Part shown: piece after piece, positions 16,966-25,565 of the stretch
Position numbering within the stretch: the first letter of the stretch is position 1
How the letters are laid out: the number at the start of each line of letters is the position of its first letter
NCBI RefSeq assembly: GCF_018918285.1
Contig: NZ_JAHLQF010000002.1
Location: 1,054,001-1,118,000 of the forward strand
DNA length: 64,000 nucleotides
From: Clostridium mobile
Lineage (GTDB): Bacteria > Bacillota > Clostridia > Clostridiales > Clostridiaceae
Direction of reading: 5' to 3'
Translations under genes and position numbers: made by a program
Notes under the pieces: model-generated
The model's database searches: none
Seen by the model: the letters and a program-made list of their open reading frames with translations, nothing else
Told to the model about the DNA's origin: nothing

Positions 16966-18165
16966 ATGGCAGTAATTAGAGAGTATAGTGGAATTCATTA
17001 TGATAGAGCTGAAGAGGATAGGAAAAGACACCAAAAGCTTATAGAGGAAAGTATAAAAAAAAATTTAGTAGATATTTTATCAGAGGAAAGTTTAATTGGC
17101 GATAGCTATAATAATAAAAAAATAAAAGTTCCCATTAGGGGTATTAAAGAATATAGTTTTATATTTAGAAATAATATTTCAACTATAGGTTGTGGTGATG
17201 GAGAGGAATTAAAAGGTGAAAAAATTCCCCTAGAAAATAATGATAACGCTAGAGGGAATAGTGGCGCTGGAAATAGAGAAGGAGAAGATATTTTTGAAAC
17301 GGAAATAACTTTAGAAGATGTTCTAGAATATGTATATGATAAATTGAAATTACCACATCTTAAGAACAAAAGAAAATCTAAAATAATAGGACAGTCTCGC
17401 AAAAAGAAAAGCGGTTTTCAAAAGGGAGGAATTCCTCCAAGACTTTCAAAAAAAAGAACAGTAATGGAGAAACTAAAAAGAAAACAGTCCATGAAAAGAG
17501 GGTTAAAAGATATTGGAGAATATAATATAAATACTACAAATAGTACAATCCCTAGGTTCCCTTTTAAAAAAGAGGACTTAAGATATTCCAGAATAAAAAG
17601 TGATAAAGGAAAGGAATATAATGCTGTTGTTATATGTATTATGGACACCTCAGCTTCTATGGATCAAACTAAAAAATACTTAGCACGTTCTTTCTTTTAT
17701 ATGATTTATAACTTTATAAAAAGTAAATACGAAAGTGCTGACTTAGTATTTATATCCCATTCTACTACTGCTAAGATTGTGACAGAAGAAGAATTTTTTC
17801 ATAAGGTTGAATCAGGTGGAACATATATATCTAGTGGATATAAAAAAGCATTGGAATTAATCAGCCAAAAGTATCCTGAGGATAGTTATAATGTATATGC
17901 TTTCCATGCTACAGATGGAGATAATTGGAGTGAGGATAATGAAAAAGCTCTACAGTCAGCAATAAGATTATGTGAGATTTGTAATTTATTTGGATATGCT
18001 GAAATCATGACTTATGGATATGCTAGTAGCATTAAAAAGAAGTATCTACAAGAAATTAATAAAGAAAATTTTATTGCAGTGTCCATGCAAAAAAAAGAGG
18101 ATCTTTGGGAGGCACTTAAAGAGATGTTTAAAGCAGAGTTGAGTATAGGAGAAGAGAGGGGTTAA
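16966..18165 (+). CDS. yhbH: YhbH/YeaH family (DUF444) sporulation protein
   Basis: 399 residues. ATG 16966 has GGAAGG nine bases upstream and gives the usual MAVIREYSGIHYDRAEEDRKRH start; the open frame extends back to 16933 inside prkA but without a ribosome site. The C-terminal half is von Willebrand A-like with a MIDAS-type DTSASMD motif (about residue 225-231) and FHATDGDNWSEDNEKA. The central part is very basic (KKKSGFQKGGIPP). Partner of PrkA and SpoVR; biochemical role unknown. Confidence 0.88.
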   Translation: MAVIREYSGIHYDRAEEDRKRHQKLIEESIKKNLVDILSEESLIGDSYNNKKIKVPIRGIKEYSFIFRNNISTIGCGDGEELKGEKIPLENNDNARGNSGAGNREGEDIFETEITLEDVLEYVYDKLKLPHLKNKRKSKIIGQSRKKKSGFQKGGIPPRLSKKRTVMEKLKRKQSMKRGLKDIGEYNINTTNSTIPRFPFKKEDLRYSRIKSDKGKEYNAVVICIMDTSASMDQTKKYLARSFFYMIYNFIKSKYESADLVFISHSTTAKIVTEEEFFHKVESGGTYISSGYKKALELISQKYPEDSYNVYAFHATDGDNWSEDNEKALQSAIRLCEICNLFGYAEIMTYGYASSIKKKYLQEINKENFIAVSMQKKEDLWEALKEMFKAELSIGEERG

Positions 18166-18170
18166 GGATA

Positions 18171-19370
18171 TTGCAATATACAATAAAAGAATTAGAATAT
18201 TGGAATAAAAAAATTGAGGAAAAGGTTAAACAGTTCGGATTGAATTGTTATCCTCAGGAATTTGAAATTATAAACTATAATAATATGCTTTCTTACCAAG
18301 TATATTTAGGTATGCCATCAATGTACCCACACTGGAGTTTTGGGAAAAACTACGATAAATTAAAAACTCTTTACAGACATAACTTAATTGGTCTACCATA
18401 TGAAATAGTTATAAACTCAAATCCTTGTACTGCTTATCTCTTAAAAGAAAATAGCTTATTGATGCAAATACTTACAATGACACATGTCTATGGGCATAAT
18501 GATTTTTTTAAAAACAATAGACTGTATATAGAAAATACAAATCCTCAACATACTTTTGAGATGTTTAAAAGCCATGGAGATAGAATTAGAGGATATATAG
18601 ATAAGTTTGGCAGGGAAGAAGTTGAGAAGATATTAGATGCAGTTCATTCTATAAAGTTTCAAATAAATTTGCTAGAGTTTATTAAAGAGAATGGAGAAAT
18701 AGATTCATGGAAAAAAGACATCTTAGGCATTGTAATGGAACAAACTAAATACTTTATTCCTCAAATAGAAACAAAGATAATAAACGAAGGGTGGGCAAGC
18801 TTTTGGCATTATAAAATACTAAAAAATTTAGAACTGCCACAAAGTTTATATTTAGAATTTTTAAATAGACATAATGCTGTTGTAGCACCCAATAAAGAAA
18901 AAATAAATCCATATTACTTAGGTTTTGAAATATTTACTAGATTGGAAGAGGCATATGGGACGGATAAATTATTCGAAGCAAGAACCGTTGAAAGGGATGA
19001 ATCCTTCATAAGAAGGTATTTAACTAAGGAACTATGCATGGATATGAATTTATTTCAATATAAAATAGATGAAAAAACTTTTATAGTAGAGGAAATATCA
19101 GATGAAGAAGGATATAAAACTATAAAAGATACATTTCGTAAGTCCGTTGGAATGGGAAGCATACCATTTATAGAATTAAAGGACATTGGAAATAAAACCT
19201 TACTATTAGAACACAAGTATGATGGTAGGGAACTAGATTTAAATTACGTAGGAGAAACTTTAAAACATGTAGTATCTCTTTGGAACCATAAAGTAATATT
19301 AAAGACTAAATTAAATAAAAAGTCAATTGAAGTGATATGTAGTAAGGATAAGGAAATTAGTTATGTTTGA
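18171..19370 (+). CDS. spoVR: SpoVR family protein
   Basis: 399 residues; translation starts at TTG 18171 five bases after the yhbH stop, so the three genes form one operon. Family blocks include YWNKKIEEKVKQFGLNCYPQEFEI, MTHVYGHNDFFKNN with conserved His, and NEGWASFWHY. SpoVR is involved in spore cortex formation in Bacillus; the yeaG-yeaH-ycgB trio is a starvation-response module in enterobacteria. Its molecular activity is not known. Confidence 0.9.
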   Translation: MQYTIKELEYWNKKIEEKVKQFGLNCYPQEFEIINYNNMLSYQVYLGMPSMYPHWSFGKNYDKLKTLYRHNLIGLPYEIVINSNPCTAYLLKENSLLMQILTMTHVYGHNDFFKNNRLYIENTNPQHTFEMFKSHGDRIRGYIDKFGREEVEKILDAVHSIKFQINLLEFIKENGEIDSWKKDILGIVMEQTKYFIPQIETKIINEGWASFWHYKILKNLELPQSLYLEFLNRHNAVVAPNKEKINPYYLGFEIFTRLEEAYGTDKLFEARTVERDESFIRRYLTKELCMDMNLFQYKIDEKTFIVEEISDEEGYKTIKDTFRKSVGMGSIPFIELKDIGNKTLLLEHKYDGRELDLNYVGETLKHVVSLWNHKVILKTKLNKKSIEVICSKDKEISYV

Positions 19371-19635
19371 TTAAATAAAAAATGCTATACAATGCTTATT
19401 ATGCCAGCTCGCTGAAATAATAACTTCTAAAATTTATTTTATAAAAATCCCTAATGCTGACAAACTCCCTTTGGTCAAACATGTACAGCATCTTAACGGC
19501 ATCTTTCTAAAATAAATTAAGAATTTCTAAATTTTGCTCAAATGCATAGGGCACATTATATATCATTTTTAAGTTTTGGACAATGAAATTATAAAGATAA
19601 ATATTTGAGAAATTAATCTGTCATAATATATATTT
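19371..19635. other. intergenic region with nested inverted repeats
   Basis: No gene seen. Perfect 11-bp outer arms AATTTATTTTA (19431-19441) and TAAAATAAATT (19508-19518) enclose ATGCTG (19454-19459) / CAGCAT (19486-19491). The 19382 segment ATGCTATACA also partly complements TGTACAGCAT at 19482-19491, so an alternative pairing is possible. No strong U tract follows, so this is not a standard spoVR terminator. Confidence 0.5.
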
Positions 19636-19796
19636 GAAAATATATTTGTAAAACACAAAGGAACTGGGGTATATAGTAGGAGGAGCGCCTTTTTTCGAAG
19701 CAACGTTACTATGTACCTCAGTTCCCATTTTCGCATACTAAATATATCTTTGTAAAAATTTATAAGTAAGAAACTAATTTGTTATTAACTAATTCA
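19636..19796. repeat. hairpin repeat unit 1 of a tandem pair
   Basis: First of two 161-bp related units. A 24-base leader (19636-19659) is identical to that of unit 2. It is followed by a 20-bp stem (19660-19679 with 19706-19725, three G-U pairs), a 26-base loop, then a tail homologous to that of unit 2. Read on the minus strand, the stem is followed by TTTGTGTTTT, resembling a terminator for proBA. Confidence 0.75.
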
Positions 19797-19954
19797 GAAA
19801 ATATATTTGTAAAACACAAAAGAGCTAAGTATGTAGTGAAATAGCGACTTTTTATTGGAGCGGCTTCACTACATACTTAGCTCTCTATTTCGTACAACAA
19901 ATTACTACTGTAGAAACTTATAACTGTAAAAATAATTTGTTATATACTAAATTC
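19797..19954. repeat. hairpin repeat unit 2 of a tandem pair
   Basis: Second unit: the same 24-base leader (19797-19820), then a perfect 20-bp stem (19821-19840 with 19865-19884) with a 24-base loop, then the homologous tail, which runs into the stop codon of proA. The stem sequence differs from unit 1 by paired, mostly compensatory changes. On the minus strand the hairpin is followed by TTTTGTGTTTT. Confidence 0.75.
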
Positions 19955-21236
19955 TAACCTGCCCATCTCCATATACAATATATTTAATTGTAGTTAACTG
20001 TTCCACTCCCATTGGGCCGCGAGCATGTAACTTTTGTGTACTTATTCCAATTTCTGCTCCAAACCCATATTGAGATCCATCGGTAAATCTTGTGGAGGCA
20101 TTTACATATACTGCAGCGGCATCTATTTCATTTAAGAATTTTTCAGAATTAAAATAATCTCTTGTTATTATAGCTTCTGAATGTTTTGTTCCATATAAGT
20201 CAATATGATCAATTGCGTCTTCAATGGATTGTACTACTTTAACTGCAAGAATAAAGTTTAAATATTCCTCACTCCAGTCCTCTATTGTTACATCTTTTAT
20301 ATAGTTAAAGATTTCTTTATCTTCTATGGTATTTAACAATATTTTCTTACTATCCTGGCAAACCCTTAATTCTACTTTATGTTTATATAGTTCATTAGCT
20401 ATATAAGGTAAAAACCTTTCTGCAATATTTTGGTGAACTAATATGGTTTCTATTGCATTACATACACCAGGTCTTTGAGTTTTTGCGTTAACTATAATAT
20501 CTTTTGCCATAGCCATATCTGCACTTTCATCTACGAATACGTGGCAATTTCCAACTCCAGTTTCAATTACAGGTACTGTGGCATTAGCTACTACTGTTTT
20601 AATTAATCCACTGCCACCACGTGGAATTAAAACATCTATATATTCATTGAGCTTTAGCATAATATTTACCGCTTCTCTGTCTGTAACTTCTATTAATTCA
20701 ATGGCCCCTTCTGGAAGGCCACATTGTACACATGAGTCTTTAAGAATTTGAGCTATACATTTGTTAGTGTTTATAGCCTCAGATCCTCCTCTTAAAATAA
20801 CTGCATTTCCTGATTTTAAGCATAAACCTGCTGCATCTACAGTAACATTAGGTCTAGCTTCATATATGATGCCCAAAACTCCAAGAGGTACTCTTTTTTG
20901 ACCTACTCTTATGCCATTGGGTCTTTTCCACATTTTAATAACTTCTCCAACTGGATCAGGTAAATCTGCTACTTCTCTAAGACCTTCTGCCATATCGGAG
21001 ATTCTTTTTTCAGTGATGAGAAGTCTATCTAAAAGAGCTTGGCTTAGTCCTTTCTCTTTGCCTTTTTCCATGTCTATTTTATTAGCTTCAATTATAGCTT
21101 GAGAATTGTTAACCAAATTCTCTGCCATACGAATCAATGCTTTGTTTTTAGTATTTGAATCTAAAATTGAAAGAATTTTAGAAGCTTTTTTAGCATTTTT
21201 ACCTTTGGATACTATATAATCCATTAAGCTTTCCAT
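19947..21236 (-). CDS. proA: glutamate-5-semialdehyde dehydrogenase (gamma-glutamyl phosphate reductase)
   Basis: Second step of proline synthesis: reduces gamma-glutamyl phosphate with NADPH. 429 residues, standard length; start at ATG 21236 behind AGGAGGAC rather than the ATG at 21254 that overlaps proB. Aldehyde dehydrogenase-fold blocks: RVPLGVLGIIYEARPNVTVD, GNAVILRGGSEA, the catalytic-Cys segment RPGVCNAIETIL and the terminal ARGPMGVEQLTT. Its stop lies at the edge of the tandem hairpin units. Cotranscribed with proB. Confidence 0.95.
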   Translation of the reverse strand: MESLMDYIVSKGKNAKKASKILSILDSNTKNKALIRMAENLVNNSQAIIEANKIDMEKGKEKGLSQALLDRLLITEKRISDMAEGLREVADLPDPVGEVIKMWKRPNGIRVGQKRVPLGVLGIIYEARPNVTVDAAGLCLKSGNAVILRGGSEAINTNKCIAQILKDSCVQCGLPEGAIELIEVTDREAVNIMLKLNEYIDVLIPRGGSGLIKTVVANATVPVIETGVGNCHVFVDESADMAMAKDIIVNAKTQRPGVCNAIETILVHQNIAERFLPYIANELYKHKVELRVCQDSKKILLNTIEDKEIFNYIKDVTIEDWSEEYLNFILAVKVVQSIEDAIDHIDLYGTKHSEAIITRDYFNSEKFLNEIDAAAVYVNASTRFTDGSQYGFGAEIGISTQKLHARGPMGVEQLTTIKYIVYGDGQVRI

Positions 21237-21250
21237 TTTTAGTCCTCCTA

Positions 21251-22063
21251 TCATAAATTAGCTTTAAACCAGGTACCTATATTTATCCCATTGAGTATAT
21301 CTCTTAAGTTCTTAGAATTTTCGCCATTGATTATCACCATTGAGATACCTGATGCGGTAGCAATTTTTGCTGCATTAATTTTTGTAGCCATTCCTCCAGT
21401 GCCTAAGTTGCTACCAGCTCCTCCAGCACAGGCAACTATTTCCTCTGTTATTTCTTCTATAAAAGAAATTATTTTAGCATCAGAGTTTTTTCTAGGATCG
21501 CAATTGTAAAGACCGTCTATATCAGACATAAGAATTAAAAGCTCTGCATTTACCAATTGAGCAACATAAGCAGAAAGAGTATCGTTATCTCCAACCTTTA
21601 TTTCATCTACTACAACTGCGTCATTTTCATTTATTATTGGTATAACCCTTTGTTCTAACAGAGATGAAAATGTATTATGGGCATTATTTTTTCTAATATC
21701 ATCAGTCATATCCTCTTTTGTTAAGAGTATTTGTCCAACGGTTTTTCCGTATTCAGAGAATACTTTTTCATACATATGCATAAGTATTCCTTGGCCTACT
21801 GCAGCAGCAGCCTGCTTTTCAGGGATAGTCTTTGGCCTTTCCTGTAATCCTAGTTTTCCCATACCTGCACCAATAGCACCTGAACTAACCAATACTACAT
21901 TATATCCCATATTATGAAGATCAGATAATTGCCTTACCAGGCCTTCTATGTGATTTAAATTAAGAAGTCCATTGTTATAAGTAAGGGTTGATGATCCAAC
22001 TTTAACAACTATAGTTTTTACCTTTTCAAGGTACTTTAATCTCTCGTCATTTAAGTTATTCAT
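21251..22063 (-). CDS. proB: glutamate 5-kinase
   Basis: First step of proline synthesis, phosphorylating glutamate with ATP. 270 residues: amino acid kinase domain only ([63 protein letters not shown]). The C-terminal PUA domain of the E. coli enzyme is absent, as in other short clostridial ProB. GAGGGGG precedes ATG 22063. No T-box or other leader structure is visible in the 148-base upstream gap. Confidence 0.95.
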   Translation of the reverse strand: MNNLNDERLKYLEKVKTIVVKVGSSTLTYNNGLLNLNHIEGLVRQLSDLHNMGYNVVLVSSGAIGAGMGKLGLQERPKTIPEKQAAAAVGQGILMHMYEKVFSEYGKTVGQILLTKEDMTDDIRKNNAHNTFSSLLEQRVIPIINENDAVVVDEIKVGDNDTLSAYVAQLVNAELLILMSDIDGLYNCDPRKNSDAKIISFIEEITEEIVACAGGAGSNLGTGGMATKINAAKIATASGISMVIINGENSKNLRDILNGINIGTWFKANL

Positions 22064-22211
22064 ATTATTGCCCCCTCATCAAATAAATTTTATGTATATT
22101 ATACTACATATTAATGCATATAAAAATTCATTTTATTCTTTTTTGTATTATAATATAAATTATGAAGATTTAATTTAGTGGAAAATAGCTAGCAATGGAA
22201 GGGAGATTATT

Positions 22212-23249
22212 TTGAGAAATAAGATTAAATTTATAGAAGCAAAGGGAAGCCCTTATGAAAGAGGATGGACTTCTGGAGTAGAGTTAAAAGAGGCTATAAA
22301 TAATTGTATTAAAAATTATATACATTTACTTGATAACAAAGATTTAATGAAAAAATCTGCTTATATTAAAGAAATTACTAAGGAAAGATTTTCAGATTAT
22401 GTTATGGAGATAGAAGGAAGAGCAGAGGGAGCAGGTGTAGACAAAGATTTATACTTTTTAATAATGTGTGCTGAACTTTTGAATGAAGGAGTAGGTTGCA
22501 CAACGTTGGTTTGTAAAAGAGAAGATGGTACAATATTATTAGGGCATAATGAAGATGATAACTATATTCCAGGTAATTCAGCTCTAACAAAATGCTGGAA
22601 TGATAAGGACTGGTTTGTAACCTACGACTACTGTAATATGCCCTTTGGAAATGCTTTTAGCTTTAACAACTACGGTATAGTTAAGACAATAAACTACTGT
22701 TATAGTGAAGATGTTTCAGTAACAGGTATACCAAGATACTTTTTGCAAAGATATATAAGTGAAGCTAAAAGTTTAGAAGACTTTATTGATAGATGCAACA
22801 TTAAAAATAGAGGTTCTGGCTTTCATGCAGTAGCTTTAGATACCAACAAAAATCAATGTATATCTATAGAAGTTACTCATAAGGATATAAGTATAAAAGA
22901 GATTAATGATTATTATGTACATACAAATCACTATATACATTCATCAATAGCAAATGAAAAAAGCATAACTGGAGAGGGAAGTACATCTCCTTTTAGACTT
23001 GAAAAAGGGAAAGAGTTATTAAAGAAAAAAATAAATGAAAAAGGAAATGAAATATTAAGTGCGGATTTTGTAAGTATATTAGATTATAGAGGGGAAAATT
23101 ATGAGGACTCTATACTATGCATAGAAAACGAACCTAACTTTACTTGTTCAAGGATAATTTTTGACACAAGAATAAGTGACAAAGTTTTACTGCAGTTTTT
23201 TCATACTCAAGAAAAACATTATCAAAATTATAAGGACTTTAATATATAA
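22212..23249 (+). CDS. C45 family autoproteolytic acyltransferase/hydrolase
   Basis: 345 residues, starting at a TTG behind GAAGGGAG. It resembles the acyl-CoA:6-aminopenicillanate acyltransferase-like (C45, Ntn-hydrolase) family: N-terminal RGWTSGVELKEAI, central EGRAEGAGVD and ELLNEGVGCTTLV, where Cys (about residue 97) would become the N-terminal nucleophile after self-cleavage, followed by LLGHNEDD. The family cleaves or makes amide bonds of peptides or acylated amines. The substrate is unknown. It stands at the head of a run of co-directional genes. Confidence 0.8.
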   Translation: MRNKIKFIEAKGSPYERGWTSGVELKEAINNCIKNYIHLLDNKDLMKKSAYIKEITKERFSDYVMEIEGRAEGAGVDKDLYFLIMCAELLNEGVGCTTLVCKREDGTILLGHNEDDNYIPGNSALTKCWNDKDWFVTYDYCNMPFGNAFSFNNYGIVKTINYCYSEDVSVTGIPRYFLQRYISEAKSLEDFIDRCNIKNRGSGFHAVALDTNKNQCISIEVTHKDISIKEINDYYVHTNHYIHSSIANEKSITGEGSTSPFRLEKGKELLKKKINEKGNEILSADFVSILDYRGENYEDSILCIENEPNFTCSRIIFDTRISDKVLLQFFHTQEKHYQNYKDFNI

Positions 23250-23332
23250 TATTATCATCCATGGTAGTAGCAGCAGTAGTTTACGTGGTTAATAGGTTAA
23301 TAACATTATTATATAAAATTTAGGAGGTAAAA

Positions 23333-24115
23333 ATGTTCGATTGTCATGTTCATACAGAATTTTCATCAGATTGTAAAATGAAAATAGAAGAAGTAATAAA
23401 GGAAACACAAAACAATAATTTAGGAGTAATTCTAACTGAGCACTTAGATTTAAATTTCCCACAAGAAGGAGATTTTATATTTAATATAGATGAATACTTT
23501 GAAAAATATAGTAAATATAGGGGAGATAAACTATTACTCGGAGTAGAATTAGGGATGAGAACGGATTGTGTAATGGAGAATGAAGAGATAGCTAAAAATC
23601 ATCCCTTTGATTATGTTATAGGTTCAGTTCATTTAGTTAAAGACGGAAGTGATTATTACGATATTTTTGGCCATGAATTATATGAAGGCAAGAAAAAGGA
23701 AGAGGTATATAGTAATTACCTTAATCATATGTATAATTGCATAAAAGAGCATACCTTTATAGATTCTCTTGGACATATTGATTTCATGTGTAGATATTCC
23801 CCTTATGAGGATAGAGAAATCTATTATGAAAACTATAGAGAGACCATAGACAGTATCTTTAAAATATTAGTGGAAAGGGAAATTGCCTTAGAAATAAATA
23901 CTAGAAGATTTGGAGATAAAGAAGCTGTAGAAAACTTAATGAATTTATATAACAAATTTAGAGAATTAGGCGGTAAGTATGTCACCATAGGTTCTGATGC
24001 TCATGTAAACAAAAATATAGGTAATTATTTCTCAGATGCATTTGACTTAGCGGAATATTGTAAATTAAAGCCTATATATTTTAGGAATAGGAAAAAAGAA
24101 TACATGAAATATTAA
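23333..24115 (+). CDS. PHP-domain histidinol-phosphatase family protein
   Basis: 260 residues with the PHP metal-ligand pattern: DCHVHTEFSSD at the N-terminus, LTEHLD, a central GVELGM Glu, GSVHLV, SLGHIDF and TIGSDAH near the C-terminus. Length and order fit HisJ-type histidinol-phosphate phosphatase, the penultimate step of histidine synthesis. No other his gene is in the window, so another phosphoester substrate is possible. RBS GGAGG; a flavin reductase gene follows after 16 bases. Confidence 0.8.
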   Translation: MFDCHVHTEFSSDCKMKIEEVIKETQNNNLGVILTEHLDLNFPQEGDFIFNIDEYFEKYSKYRGDKLLLGVELGMRTDCVMENEEIAKNHPFDYVIGSVHLVKDGSDYYDIFGHELYEGKKKEEVYSNYLNHMYNCIKEHTFIDSLGHIDFMCRYSPYEDREIYYENYRETIDSIFKILVEREIALEINTRRFGDKEAVENLMNLYNKFRELGGKYVTIGSDAHVNKNIGNYFSDAFDLAEYCKLKPIYFRNRKKEYMKY

Positions 24116-24131
24116 TAAGGAGGTATAAATT

Positions 24132-24629
24132 ATGAAAGACTTTACTAGCATAATGGGAAAGGCAATGGAGGTAATAAGAGATAAAGGAGCCTTTTTAACT
24201 GTAAAAGATGGAGAAAAAGTCAACACGATGACTATAGGATGGGCTAATATAGGATATCAATGGAGAAAACCAATATTAACTGTATTAGTAAGAAAGTCAA
24301 GATATAGTTATGAACTAATAGAAAACACTGAGGAATTTACAGTAAGCATGCCTTTGAATGTAGACTTAAAAAAAGAATTAACTATTTGCGGGATTAAATC
24401 AGGAAGAGATATAGATAAGTTTAAGGAGTGCAATTTAATTCTCAAAGAAGGAAAGGAAACCACTACACCAATCATAGGTAACTGTGATATGCACTTTGAG
24501 TGTAAAATAGTATATAAACAAGAAATGGAACCCTCCTTACTTTGTGATAAAATCAAAGATGGATCGTACAAAAATGGAGATTATCATGTACTATATTATG
24601 GAGAAATATTAGATTGGTATATTGATTAG
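24132..24629 (+). CDS. flavin reductase-like protein (FMN-binding split barrel)
   Basis: 165 residues. An FMN-binding split-barrel fold is suggested by GAFLTVKDGEKVNTMTIGWAN, PILTVLVRKSRYSYELIENTEEFTVSMPL and CGIKSGRDIDKF; this pattern is common in clostridial flavin reductase/flavoredoxin-like proteins. The protein would bind FMN and pass electrons from NAD(P)H or to a small acceptor. RBS AAGGAGG. Partner unknown. Confidence 0.8.
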   Translation: MKDFTSIMGKAMEVIRDKGAFLTVKDGEKVNTMTIGWANIGYQWRKPILTVLVRKSRYSYELIENTEEFTVSMPLNVDLKKELTICGIKSGRDIDKFKECNLILKEGKETTTPIIGNCDMHFECKIVYKQEMEPSLLCDKIKDGSYKNGDYHVLYYGEILDWYID

Positions 24630-24644
24630 AAGGAAGTAGAGATT

Positions 24645-25565
24645 ATGGGGTTGCTTAAAAAGGTAAATATAATAAATAAATTAGCTTATAGTAAGGCTAA
24701 AGAAAAAGTTAAATATGAATATCTATCTAGAAAAGCCAAAAAAAATAATGAAAAAATATCAAAAGAATTAATTGAAGCAGAAGAGAGAGGTAAAAGAGAA
24801 ACTTACTTAAGTGAACTCAAAAATGAAATAACCATATCTAAAAAATCTAGAGCTGAAAGTAACAAAGACTTATCATTAATAGAAAGAGTACAAAAAGAGT
24901 TTAAAAGTATACCGGTAATATCAGTAGTTGATGATATGGTTGAGGGAGCATCGCAAATTGAAAAAATTAAAATCATGGTGGAAAATAATCCCGATGATCC
25001 TTTATCTTGGCTAATACTAGCGGAATGCATTAAATATTACAAAAAAGTTTTTCTTTTTTTAAACTTAGCCAAAGCTCCAATAGATCCATTAGGAACTGCG
25101 ATGGATATAGGAGTTGAGTTTGGTGGAGAGGTAGTTGAAAGTGCACTAGATAAAAACAAATGGACATATAAAAGAGCACTTTTAAAGAGTATAAACATTG
25201 GATTAAAAAGTGGGCTAAAAGATGAAAAAAATTTAGTATGTATAGGTAGAAGCGCACAACTTATTTCTTTATGGACAAAAGACCCTGCAGAAAAGGAAAA
25301 TTATTTAATACTTTCAAAGAAATATTTAAATGAAGCCTTAAAAATTGCATCCCCTTACTGTAGAAATGAGATATTATATTATTTAGGCTTATTAGAGAAA
25401 AATAAAGTTAGAAAGTTTAAGTATTCATACAACATTAATAAAGTTAAAGCAATTATAAATGGTGGGTCAAATGCTGCTGTAAATCAAGGAACCAAGATGG
25501 TTAACACCATTGAAAAAGTACTTGATAATACCTTAGATAAGCTGATTAAGGAGAGGAAATTATAA
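24645..25565 (+). CDS. hypothetical protein, 306 aa, charged N-terminus and TPR-like C-terminus
   Basis: Not recognised. The first 90 residues are strongly charged and helical (likely coiled coil). Residues about 115-300 contain helical repeats with TPR-like character (NNPDDPLSWLILAECIKYYKK; YLILSKKYLNEALKIASPY). A more hydrophobic PLGTAMDIGVEFGGEVVE stretch lies between them. The gene sits 15 bases behind the flavin reductase and directly abuts rarA, whose TTG start follows its stop. This order suggests co-expression with the recombination factor; no function can be assigned. Confidence 0.6.
   Translation: MGLLKKVNIINKLAYSKAKEKVKYEYLSRKAKKNNEKISKELIEAEERGKRETYLSELKNEITISKKSRAESNKDLSLIERVQKEFKSIPVISVVDDMVEGASQIEKIKIMVENNPDDPLSWLILAECIKYYKKVFLFLNLAKAPIDPLGTAMDIGVEFGGEVVESALDKNKWTYKRALLKSINIGLKSGLKDEKNLVCIGRSAQLISLWTKDPAEKENYLILSKKYLNEALKIASPYCRNEILYYLGLLEKNKVRKFKYSYNINKVKAIINGGSNAAVNQGTKMVNTIEKVLDNTLDKLIKERKL

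Noticed and set aside
19636-19954. Possible CRISPR array from two repeated 24-base segments
   Set aside because: Only two copies 161 bases apart, each followed by its own long hairpin, and no cas genes nearby.
22064-22211. Proline T-box or other leader upstream of proB
   Set aside because: The gap is short, with no T-box sequence, antiterminator or terminator pair.
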